From Betaproteobacteria bacterium (GTDB lineage: Bacteria; Pseudomonadota; Gammaproteobacteria; Burkholderiales; Ga0077523), in the NCBI GenBank assembly GCA_025350245.1, contig JANXYG010000022.1:1-48446 (forward strand): a stretch of DNA of 48,446 nt, given 5' to 3'. The notes beneath the pieces were generated by a model. That model ran no database searches and was not told where the DNA came from. It worked only from the letters and a program-made list of their open reading frames with translations. The position numbers were made by a program, and so were the translations under genes. The first letter of the stretch is position 1; every line of letters starts with the position of its first letter. Positions 8,685-15,937 of this stretch are shown piece after piece.

Positions 8685-9856
8685 AATCCGCATGCGGACG
8701 CGTCGTGGGGCCGACGGTCTGGTGGCTGCACCAGCCCGGTCGCTTTCGGCGTCCGGCCTGCTTCCAGGCGGCGTGCGACTTCGACGCCGATGAGGGTATG
8801 GGTGAAAGCCGAAATATGGTGATAGCCGTGCAGCACGTGCATTTCCGCTACGCCTTCATAGGCTGACAGGAGCGAGCGACTGGTGACCACCTCCACCCCC
8901 GATGCGTGCAGGCGCTCCAGCATCGGGTCGGTCAGGGACGGCACGAACCGGTAGGGCGCTGGAAACGCGGGGATGTCGACGACGATCAGGCGGATCCCGT
9001 TGTGGACGCAGAACTGCTGCATACGCTCGACGAGACCGAGCGCCAGGTCGGTCTGGTAGCGATTGACACGCTGTGGAATCGTGTACTCGAACCCGCCGGC
9101 CTCGGTCGGTTCGCTGCCCGGCTTCCCGGACGCCTCCTTGGCAGCGAATCTGCCCAGTTGCAGCTTGGCGAAGATCCAGGCGTTGTTGAAGAGCATCGAA
9201 TAGAAATACGAGTTGTCGCCGAGCCAGCGCACGCCCGGGATGGCGTAGATGGCGTTCTGGATCTTCACGCCCGGCAGGTGCTCGAACTTCTTCTCCACCA
9301 GATGGCCGTCGCCATCGACGCCGAACAGACCCGACTTCAGGTTGTCGTCGAAATCGTTGGCGAAGAATCCCACGACGACGGCGTCGGGCCGGTATCTGAC
9401 CCCCTCGTTCTCAAGCAGGGCGAGCTGTTCTGCGGTGCCGAACCCGGAAACTCCCGTATTGATCACTTCAGCGGTTCGACCGGATTCGATCAGCGCCCGT
9501 TCGAGCACCGCCGAGAAGGTTTGCTCCTGACCCACTTCATAGCCCTGGGTGTTCGAATCGCCGAGGCTGAGCACGCGGGTCGTGCCGGTCTTCTTCTCAT
9601 AGGAAACGTCGCGCCCATTCCGGAACCCGCGAGCGTTGGTGGAAAACTTCCAGGTCCCGTCGATGCTGCTGTGCCAGAACTCCATGTTGGGCCGGATGCC
9701 GCGTAACCGGTACTTGCCGTAGGTGTAGTCGGTCTGGTAGCGCGAGAAAAGTACCGTGTCGTCCTTGAACAGCAGGCGCACGGCGAGTTCGCCGCAGCCG
9801 AAGGCGAGCAGGGACACCGCTAGCAGGAGACCGACGTTGGTGAACACTTTTTTCAT
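8576..9856 (-). CDS. Membrane-anchored SGNH-family protein (second of two), catalytic Asp not evident
   Basis: The ATG at 9856 (MKKVF) gives 426 aa; the open frame upstream looks non-coding. It has an N-terminal hydrophobic segment (residues 5-24) with Cys21, not a good lipobox. SGNH block I is present as VLSLGDSNTQGYEV (GDS at 99-101), then NTGVSGFGTAEQ and a VVGFFANDFDDN block III. Where SGNH proteins carry Asp-x-x-His near the C-terminus, this one reads HGYHHIS, so His is present but the Asp is replaced. The last ~36 residues are encoded antisense to the 3' end of the ligase gene and may be a non-functional extension. It is probably a polysaccharide acyl-modifying protein like its counterpart at 3805, but the active site needs checking. 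Confidence 0.72.
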   Translation of the reverse strand: MKKVFTNVGLLLAVSLLAFGCGELAVRLLFKDDTVLFSRYQTDYTYGKYRLRGIRPNMEFWHSSIDGTWKFSTNARGFRNGRDVSYEKKTGTTRVLSLGDSNTQGYEVGQEQTFSAVLERALIESGRTAEVINTGVSGFGTAEQLALLENEGVRYRPDAVVVGFFANDFDDNLKSGLFGVDGDGHLVEKKFEHLPGVKIQNAIYAIPGVRWLGDNSYFYSMLFNNAWIFAKLQLGRFAAKEASGKPGSEPTEAGGFEYTIPQRVNRYQTDLALGLVERMQQFCVHNGIRLIVVDIPAFPAPYRFVPSLTDPMLERLHASGVEVVTSRSLLSAYEGVAEMHVLHGYHHISAFTHTLIGVEVARRLEAGRTPKATGLVQPPDRRPHDASACGFQEACSAPPVLERVNAGKREMSASDTPSGTMWRTLA

Positions 9857-10180
9857 CGGGAAACGGTCCTCAATCGGGGGTTCTGATCCCGGCGCGCCTG
9901 CCAGTGGTCGCTGCGCCGGACAGCGGTCCTGGCACAGCATTCGCGTCGATGCCTGCGGTGCCCGGGCAGGGCGGTACCGTGTGTGCGCTCCGCCCTGTGC
10001 TAGTGTAACGGAGGCGTGTCGGCTCTGACCGGGATCGAACCTTCATGTCGCTGGTGTCGGCATCGGGCAGGAAGTGCCGCGAATGGCCGTCATGTTTGCG
10101 ATCGCCGATGGCGATCGGCAACAATTCGATCCCTGCCCACGACGCGGTATTGTCCGCACTGGCATTTCCGGTTCACGCGC
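9857..10180. other. 324-bp divergent intergenic region
   Basis: This spacer separates the second SGNH gene (minus) from the radical SAM gene (plus), so it must hold promoters for both. I see no convincing -35/-10 pair, no RNA gene and no coding frame with family features. A string near 10027-10042 resembles a tRNA T-loop on the minus strand but does not fold (see rejected items). Confidence 0.4.
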
Positions 10181-11344
10181 ATGACGCTTTCCACCATGAT
10201 CGGCAGAACTTTTCGCAAGGTGCTTCGCGCGCCGACCTACGCGCGAAACTCCGGTGCGCTCCGGACCATCCTGATGCATAGCACGCCGCGTCGGCTCGCG
10301 AACATGATTCTGGTCGAGGCGGAGTTCCGCCTCCGGCGCACGCGACTGGCCGGCCGCCCCTATGTCCTGGTGGCCGACCCGACCAACGTGTGCAACCTGC
10401 GGTGCCCCCTGTGCACGACCGGGCTGCGGCAGCAGGAACGCCGCGCGGGGATGATGACCTGGGAGACCTATACGCATGTGATCGACACCATGGCGCCGTG
10501 GGCTTACAAGGTCAACCTGTTCAACTGGGGTGAGCCGCTCCTGCACACCCACATCTTCGACATGATCCGCTACGCCCGCGACAAGAACCTCGGAACCTCG
10601 ATGAGTTCGAACATGTCCATCGACCTGCCGGACGAGAGCATCGATGCGTTGATCCATAGCGGGCTCGAGTTCATCTGCCTGTCCATCGACGGGGCAACGC
10701 AGGAGAACTACGAGAAGTATCGGCGCCGGGGCAACCTGCAGCTGGTGCTTTCCAACGTTCGCCGGCTGGTCGCACGCCGGCGCGCGCTCGGGAGTCGCAC
10801 GCCCATCATTGAATGGCAGTTCATTCCGATGAAGCATAACGAACACGAGGTCGAGCAGGCGCGCGCCCTCGCCACCGAGATCGGCGTGGACCTGTTCAGA
10901 TGCATTCCGGTGGGCATTCCCTTCGACAGCCCGAATCCCGAGGAACTGCGCAAAACCTGGTTTCCGGCGTCGGTATCGGATGGCAAGGTCGCCGGCGGCG
11001 ACGAGATCGCGAGCAACGACACGGCGCAGACCGCGTGCTATTTCCTGTACCGCTATCTGGTCGTCAATCCGGATGGCAGGACCTCGCCGTGCTGCGTCGT
11101 GTCCGGCGCAAAAAACGATTTCGGCGACACCGCTGAACCTGTCTTCGAAAAACTCTGGAACAATCGACACTATCGCTCGGGGCGCTCGCAATTCGTCCAT
11201 GGCGGCAAGGTCGAAGTGGCAACCGTGTGTGATCGTTGCGACCTGTTTGCCAAGAGGTCCGCGTTGCCCGGCGCACGGCGCGGCAGAACCATCTACCTGA
11301 AGCAGGAATCCGATGCCGCCGGCACTCCTCCCGGCGGGGCTTGA
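10181..11344 (+). CDS. Radical SAM protein with SPASM-like C-terminal cysteines
   Basis: The ATG at 10181 gives 387 aa (a second ATG at 10196 is possible). The radical SAM cluster motif CxxxCxxC is CNLRCPLC at residues 71-78, after DPTNV. NLFNWGEPLL follows, the GGEP-like SAM-binding element, and later FICLSIDGATQENYEKYR, typical of the family. A C-terminal set of cysteines (ACYFLYR, SPCCVV, VCDRCDLF) fits a SPASM/twitch domain binding an extra Fe-S cluster. Related proteins modify peptides or act in polysaccharide and lipid loci; the substrate here is unknown. It is monocistronic and convergent with the GT4 gene. Confidence 0.85.
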   Translation: MTLSTMIGRTFRKVLRAPTYARNSGALRTILMHSTPRRLANMILVEAEFRLRRTRLAGRPYVLVADPTNVCNLRCPLCTTGLRQQERRAGMMTWETYTHVIDTMAPWAYKVNLFNWGEPLLHTHIFDMIRYARDKNLGTSMSSNMSIDLPDESIDALIHSGLEFICLSIDGATQENYEKYRRRGNLQLVLSNVRRLVARRRALGSRTPIIEWQFIPMKHNEHEVEQARALATEIGVDLFRCIPVGIPFDSPNPEELRKTWFPASVSDGKVAGGDEIASNDTAQTACYFLYRYLVVNPDGRTSPCCVVSGAKNDFGDTAEPVFEKLWNNRHYRSGRSQFVHGGKVEVATVCDRCDLFAKRSALPGARRGRTIYLKQESDAAGTPPGGA

Positions 11345-11367
11345 GCCCGCCACGCGCCGAACGCGGG

Positions 11368-12510
11368 CTATGCGGGGCTCGGTCCGCCAACGTCGCGAAA
11401 CACGTTCATCCATTGCACCGCGGATTTCTCGCGCCCGAAGCGTTCTCGAAAAGTGGAGTACCCGCTCGCCCCCATGCGGCGGCGCAGTTCTGCGCTCTGG
11501 AGCAGCAGCTTGAGGCTGTGGTACCACTCTTCCTCGCCCGAAGCCAGGTAGCCATTGACGCCGTGGGTCACGACCTCGGCATTCATGCCGACCGGTGAAG
11601 ACACCACCGGCAATCCCGCCGAGAAATACTGCACCAGCTTGAAGGCGCACTTGCCGCGTTCGTATTCGCGGTCATCGAGCGGCATGACGCCGATCGCCGA
11701 ACCGAGCAGCCATTCGCGCTCCTTGTCCTCGCGCCACTCCAGCGTTTCCACGGTGACGCCGCCAATGTCGAAGCCTGCCGCTTCGGCGCTCCCGACGATG
11801 CGAAACACGAAATCGATCTCCTTCGCCAATCGCTGCAGGGGTAGCCGAAGCAAGTCGAGATACTCCTCATTGCCGACGTTGCCGATCCACACGATCACGG
11901 GCGGTCGAGCGGGGCGGTCGACCGCGTTGGCGCTCCCACCCAGGTCGATGTAGGGCGTCGGGACGACGGTCACCCGCGGGTTGAAGCGACGCGCATACGC
12001 GGCGAGCATGGTGTTTCCCGCAACCACGGCCCGGCACACCGCAATGGCATCGCCGACACGGTTTGCATCCCAGAACAGCTTGCGTTGATCGACGGCGAGC
12101 GGCATCCGCAGCCAGATCGCATCGTCGAAATCGAACACGATTCTCGGATTGATGCGCGCGGCCAGACGCTCTGCCCAGGCGCCACCCAGCGGGAATGCCT
12201 CGCGATGGATGATCGCCACATCGAAGCGCCACAAAAATGCCAGCCGCCAGGCCAGGCGGGCGCTGCAGAACGCGAAGTGCCATGCCTTGTAAAGCGTCCA
12301 GCGCGAGCCGAAACGTCGGCGGTTCCGGTACAAGCCGGCGGTCAGAAACGCCTGTAGCGTGACCTTCACCCCCATGCCGCGCCATGCCTGCTCGTACCCC
12401 AGCACGCGATGGCGCACCGACGGCCCCTCGGCTGGATAGACGGACAGGCATACCACCGAAAGACGGCGTGGTTCGGGCGCCCCTGGATCCGGGGCGCCGG
12501 CTTCAGGCAT
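11368..12510 (-). CDS. GT4-family glycosyltransferase
   Basis: I prefer the ATG at 12510, which overlaps the stop of the methyltransferase by 8 bases (380 aa); an ATG at 12534 is the alternative. The N-terminal half starts SVVCLSVYPAEGPSVRHRV, with IVFDFDDAIW in the middle. The C-terminal nucleotide-sugar domain has PPVIVWIGNVGNEEYLDLL, VMPLDDREYERGKCAFKLVQYFSAGLPVV, typical of GT-B retaining enzymes (the Glu-x7-Glu region is partly relaxed). It would add a sugar to the growing repeat unit at the cytoplasmic face. It is translationally coupled to the upstream methyltransferase gene. Donor and acceptor are not predictable. Confidence 0.82.
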   Translation of the reverse strand: MPEAGAPDPGAPEPRRLSVVCLSVYPAEGPSVRHRVLGYEQAWRGMGVKVTLQAFLTAGLYRNRRRFGSRWTLYKAWHFAFCSARLAWRLAFLWRFDVAIIHREAFPLGGAWAERLAARINPRIVFDFDDAIWLRMPLAVDQRKLFWDANRVGDAIAVCRAVVAGNTMLAAYARRFNPRVTVVPTPYIDLGGSANAVDRPARPPVIVWIGNVGNEEYLDLLRLPLQRLAKEIDFVFRIVGSAEAAGFDIGGVTVETLEWREDKEREWLLGSAIGVMPLDDREYERGKCAFKLVQYFSAGLPVVSSPVGMNAEVVTHGVNGYLASGEEEWYHSLKLLLQSAELRRRMGASGYSTFRERFGREKSAVQWMNVFRDVGGPSPA

Positions 12511-13441
12511 CGGAGGGCTTGCGTCCGAGCACATAGAAGCCGCCCGCCAGGATGTGCGCGTCGGGGTGCGTTCGCAGGGGCAGGTCCAGATACTTCAGCG
12601 GAAACGCGAAGCATCGGAACAGGCCGTTGAATGCCTTGCGGATGAGGCGCGGCCGGGCCGGCAGGCACATCGCCATCAGCATGTTCGCCGACTGCAGGAT
12701 CGCCGACACCGGACCGTGGGTCATGCCCACCTCGGGCGACTCCAGGCCCCTGAACAGGCGTTTCATCCCCTCGCGGGTGAAGCGCGTGTAGTCGGTGGGA
12801 TAGCCATGGAAGAAGAAGATGAACGGGATCTCCGAGTACAGGATGCCGCCGGGCTTGAGCACGCGGATCATCTCGCTCACCACCCGGTACGGATCCGCGA
12901 CGTGCTCGAGCACGGCGAGGCTGAACACGGCATCGAAGGTGTTGTCCGCGATCGGAATGTCGTGCGCATCGGCGACCATGTCGACGTTGGGGAACAGGCC
13001 GATGTTGAGCGTGATCTCGTGGTCCCCGACCCGATAGGGGCCGCCGCCGACACTGAGCGTCAGCGGCGGCGCCCCGTTGACGGGATCGAACAGCACGGAA
13101 GTGGGCGGCTTCAGCAGGTCCGGATGGTAGCGATACATGACTGGCGGCGGCTTCAGCCAGCGGGTCCATGACGGCTTCGTCACCGAGGTCGATGCCGACG
13201 CGGCCGCGCCATACTCGCCGACCATCCGGCGGCCGTCGTCCGATTCCAGATGCACCGCGAACGTCTTCCGCATCGTGTCCGTCAGCAGTACGGGACAACC
13301 GCGCACCACCGGATAGCGGGCATCGCACGCCGTGCAGCGCAAGGCGTCGTCGGCGTTGCGCAGCGGGCTGTGACAGGTGACGCAGCGCAAGGCGCCATAC
13401 AGGCGCGCGACGCGATGGCCAAGAGGGGGCGTCGGCGGCAT
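12503..13441 (-). CDS. SAM-dependent methyltransferase with N-terminal zinc ribbon
   Basis: The ATG at 13441 gives 312 aa; an in-frame GTG at 13489 would add 16. The N-terminus carries two CxxC pairs (CVTC and CTAC, about 13 residues apart), a Trm112-like zinc ribbon often fused to sugar or lipid methyltransferases. The class I methyltransferase part shows LTLSVGGGPYRVG, FPNVDMVADAHDIPIADN, FDAVFSLAVLEHVADP and MIRVLKPGG. Motif I is therefore relaxed but motifs II-IV are good. It probably methylates a glycan or polyprenyl-linked intermediate, given the coupled GT4 gene. Specificity is unknown. Confidence 0.82.
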   Translation of the reverse strand: MPPTPPLGHRVARLYGALRCVTCHSPLRNADDALRCTACDARYPVVRGCPVLLTDTMRKTFAVHLESDDGRRMVGEYGAAASASTSVTKPSWTRWLKPPPVMYRYHPDLLKPPTSVLFDPVNGAPPLTLSVGGGPYRVGDHEITLNIGLFPNVDMVADAHDIPIADNTFDAVFSLAVLEHVADPYRVVSEMIRVLKPGGILYSEIPFIFFFHGYPTDYTRFTREGMKRLFRGLESPEVGMTHGPVSAILQSANMLMAMCLPARPRLIRKAFNGLFRCFAFPLKYLDLPLRTHPDAHILAGGFYVLGRKPSDA

Positions 13442-13663
13442 GGGTGCCGAGTGGGGCGAACGATGCTGAGTGATCTTCGAACCTAACACGAAACGCTACG
13501 AGAGCAAAACCAGCGCCAGTCCGCGTGGCGTTTCAGGATCGGCCGGTTCGAGCTGCTCGGGGGAAGGCCGCCGAGGATACTCGGGCCGTATTGGGATCAT
13601 CGGATTGCTGCTGCCGATGTGCTGCCGGCAAAGACGTCAACCCGACACCGCGGCACAGGATGC

Positions 13664-13938
13664 CGGCGATCGACGTTGACATCTCGGCGCTGGAGGCGCT
13701 GGAATTGCGCGACATCAACGGCAACGCGACGGCGGTTGCGGCAGATGCCGAGTTCGCCTACGACGCCGTGCTCGATGCGACGTGGTATCTGACGGCGAAC
13801 AACAGCGGCTTGAATTGGGATGATGCCAAGAGCTGGGCGGCAGGCCTGACAGTGGGCACCTTCAGCGGTTGGTTGCTGCCGCTGGCGGGTCTTGCGGGCG
13901 CGGTGGCGATGCGCCGAACGCGGCCAGTCAGGTCTTAG
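13664..13938 (+). pseudogene. Internally deleted PEP-CTERM/DUF1566 gene copy
   Basis: From about 13683 this stretch is a close copy of the intact gene at 41912-42547. It shares ALELRDINGNATAVAADAEF, DAVLDATWYLTA and NWDDAKSWAAGLTVGTF. After GGWLLPL it jumps straight to LAGLAGAVAMRRTRPV, the C-terminal membrane anchor. About 95 codons (the rest of the DUF1566 domain and the VPEP motif) are missing in frame. The signal peptide is also missing: upstream bases do not encode one. The 3' flank after the stop also resembles the intact copy's flank, so the deletion arose in a full duplicate. It is unlikely to be exported or sorted. An ATG at 13661 gives the remaining short frame. Confidence 0.8.
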
Positions 13939-13957
13939 GCGCTGTGGGCGCTTCGAT

Positions 13958-13990
13958 CCGTGGGGGTTCTTCCTGGAGAACCCCCCACGG
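13958..13990 (+). terminator. GC-rich stem-loop after the deleted PEP-CTERM copy
   Basis: The arms CCGTGGGGGTTCT (13958-13970) and AGAACCCCCCACGG (13977-13990) pair along almost their whole length with one bulged C and a 6-base loop. No T-run follows, so it may be a Rho-type or REP-like structure rather than a classic intrinsic terminator. Confidence 0.4.
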
Positions 13991-14233
13991 GAAGCATGTC
14001 GCACGCTGTCGCAACCGGTGCAACACGGCCGATGCACCGCGCTTCGGTCACCTCACCGGAGAAGCCGGCAAGCGGCAAGCTGATCATGGGCTCGCGTCTT
14101 TTGCGTGGATGAGGCAGCGCCATCGTCAACGAGCGCAGCGCCTGCCTCGGTCGAGGTGTCTGCTCAAATGTGCCGTGGTCGAATGATCCGTTGCCAGTTG
14201 TGGCACTCTAAGGATTGTTGGCCGCCACAACTC

Positions 14234-14246
14234 GGGGGGGGGGGGG
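14234..14246 (+). repeat. Run of 13 G residues directly before an antitoxin start
   Basis: Thirteen consecutive G bases end two bases before the GTG start of the addiction-module antitoxin gene. It occupies the Shine-Dalgarno position. Such long homopolymers are prone to slippage and also to sequencing or assembly error. Confidence 0.85.
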
Positions 14247-14248
14247 CC

Positions 14249-14476
14249 GTGAGCACCAGTCTGGAAGCCCTGGAAGCCCAAGTTCTGAAACTCGCACCGG
14301 CCGATAGGTCGTGCCTGCTCGAGCGGCTCATCGCGAGCCTGGATGTCGACCTCGGCATCGAGCAGGCTTGGGAGCGGGAAGCGGACCGACGGGAAGCCGA
14401 ACTGGAGTCTGGCGCGGTGGTGGCAATACCCAGCCATGACGCGATGGCCCGCCTTCGGGTCCAGCTTGCACGGTGA
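14249..14476 (+). CDS. Addiction-module antitoxin (PF09720-type)
   Basis: The 75-aa protein starts at a GTG behind the G13 tract. LEALEAQVLKLAPADRSCLL and LIASLDVD match the N-terminal part of the 'putative addiction module component' family, antitoxins of RelE/ParE toxins. It is a paralogue of the antitoxin at 19209-19433 (LEALE..VL.L, ASLDVD, LR.QL/AEL). The stop overlaps the first codon of a ParE-like gene that is now truncated, so this antitoxin has lost its toxin. The upstream open frame to 14105 shows no family signal. Confidence 0.75.
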   Translation: MSTSLEALEAQVLKLAPADRSCLLERLIASLDVDLGIEQAWEREADRREAELESGAVVAIPSHDAMARLRVQLAR

Positions 14477-14589
14477 CTTGGTCGCTCCACCCTGGCGCAG
14501 AACGCGACATCTCCGGGATTCTGCACTTCTATGTCGAGCAGGCGGGACCCTTGGTGGCAGGGGGTTTTCTGGTCGCGGCAAGGCGGTAG
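14473..14589 (+). pseudogene. Truncated ParE/RelE-type toxin remnant
   Basis: A GTG overlapping the antitoxin stop (GTGA) opens a frame of 38 codons beginning VTWSLHPGAERDISGILHFY and ending with TAG at 14587. The first ~35 residues align with the N-terminus of ParE-like toxins such as the intact 97-aa one at 18919-19212. The rest of the family (about 60 residues with the Arg/His-rich active region, GEGR and the YR..D strand) is absent. After the stop, sequence runs into unrelated bases before the SDR gene. It is a broken toxin and very unlikely to be active. Confidence 0.7.
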
Positions 14590-14652
14590 CTCGGCCGTCC
14601 TGAGACGCCAAGATGCTCGCGATCGTCTTGCGACGCTGCTATCGTCCGATCC

Positions 14653-15423
14653 ATGAACACAACCTCCAAAGTCTGCATCATCACCGGCGGCGGCACCGGC
14701 ACCGGGGCCGCCTGCGCCGTGCAGCTCGCCCGCAAGGGCTGGCGCACGGTCATCAACTACAGCCGCAGCGAGGCCGAGGCGCTCGAGACGGCCGCGGCCT
14801 GCGAGCGCGAGGGCGCCGAGGCGATGGTGTTCAAGGCAAGCGTGGCTGACGACGCGCAATGCCACGCTCTGGCGGCCGCCGCGGTCGGGCGCTGGGGTCG
14901 CATCGACGCCTTGGTGAACAGCGCGGGCATCACCAAGTTCGCGCATGCCGCCAAGCTCGACGCGCTCGATGCCGACGACTTCCAGCGCATCTACGCCGTC
15001 AACGTCATCGGTGCCTACCAGATGATCCGTGCGTGCGTCCCCGCGATGAAGGAGCAGGGTGCCGGTTCGATCGTCAACGTGTCGTCGTCCGCGGGCATCC
15101 TGGGCATCGGGTCGTCAGTGGCCTACGTGGCATCGAAGGGCGCCCTGAACGCGATGACCTTGTCGCTTGCCCGGGCGCTGGCACCCGCTATCCGGGTCAA
15201 TGCGGTCTGCCCCGGCCTGATCGAGACGCGCTGGCATACCGCGCGATTCAATGAAGCCGAGTACGCCAAATTCAAGAAGGGCTACGAAGACAGCGTGCCG
15301 CTCGCCACGTCGGCTTCGGCCGACGATGTGGCCGACGCGATCGTGTGGTTCATCGAAGGCGCACGCGTCATCACCGGCGAACTCCTGCTGGTCGACAGCG
15401 GCAAGCACCTGGGCAAGGTTTGA
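14653..15423 (+). CDS. Short-chain dehydrogenase/reductase (FabG-like SDR)
   Basis: This 256-aa protein is the standard classical SDR length. The NAD(P)-binding motif is TGGGTGTG at about residues 11-18 and the NSAG motif follows near 89. The catalytic set is complete: Asn in AVNVIGAY, Ser in VNVSSSAG and Tyr-x-x-x-Lys in AYVASKGAL. VCPGLIETRW is the usual PG motif. It would oxidise or reduce a hydroxy/keto substrate; the substrate is not evident. It stands between two gene remnants, a truncated toxin and a truncated phosphoesterase, with no partner genes. Confidence 0.88.
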   Translation: MNTTSKVCIITGGGTGTGAACAVQLARKGWRTVINYSRSEAEALETAAACEREGAEAMVFKASVADDAQCHALAAAAVGRWGRIDALVNSAGITKFAHAAKLDALDADDFQRIYAVNVIGAYQMIRACVPAMKEQGAGSIVNVSSSAGILGIGSSVAYVASKGALNAMTLSLARALAPAIRVNAVCPGLIETRWHTARFNEAEYAKFKKGYEDSVPLATSASADDVADAIVWFIEGARVITGELLLVDSGKHLGKV

Positions 15424-15920
15424 GGGGTCGCATCGAGCGCTTGCAGTCGGCATCGTCTTCCTGGGCGACCTGCTGCACAGCCGCCAGGGTCGCGTCGAGG
15501 CAACGCTCGAAGTATTCAAGGCGTGGCGACAGCGGCGAGCGGACATTGCACTCACACTGGTTCGCGGCAACCACGATGCGCACGCGGGCGATCCGCCGCC
15601 AGCGTGGGGGATCGAGGTGGTGCCCGAGCCTTCCGCCATCGGTCCGCTGCGCCTTTGCCATCACCCTGACTGCGTCGCAGACGGCCACGTGATCGCCGGC
15701 CATCTGCACCCGGCGATCATCCTGCGCGGGCGCGCCAACGAGCGTGTACGGCTGGCGTGCTACTGGTTCGGTGAACGGGTCGGTGTGCTGCCTGCGTTCG
15801 GAAGTTTCACCGGTAGTGCGATCATCGGCCCGGTGCGGGGAGACCGGGTGTTCGGCATCGCGGGGAGGTGGTGGTGCCGATACCGGTGGTGCGAGGGCCG
15901 GGCAGTCTCGCGCGATGACG
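15424..15920 (+). pseudogene. N-terminally truncated PdeM-like metallophosphoesterase remnant
   Basis: One frame from about 15430 reads VGIVFLGDLLHSRQGR, LVRGNHDAHAGDPP, LCHHPDCVADGHVIAGHLHP and VLPAFGSFTGSAIIGPVRGD. These are the GDLLHS, GNHD and GHxHP metal-binding blocks of PdeM, the ligase-associated DNA damage response endonuclease. The first ~50 residues (normally containing the D-x-H metal ligands) are missing; the fragment begins right after the SDR stop with no start codon. Near 15866 the C-terminus reads RWWCRYRW; a one-base shift would restore EVVVPIPVV, so there is probably a frameshift too. None of its usual partners (Lhr-like helicase, ATP-dependent ligase) are nearby. Confidence 0.65.
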
Positions 15921-15937
15921 TGCCCCTGACGCCGTGT

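Noticed and set aside
10027-10042. T-loop-like string GGTTCGATCCCGGTCA on the minus strand, suggesting a tRNA
   Set aside because: The flanking bases do not form a T-stem, and no anticodon or acceptor arms can be drawn.
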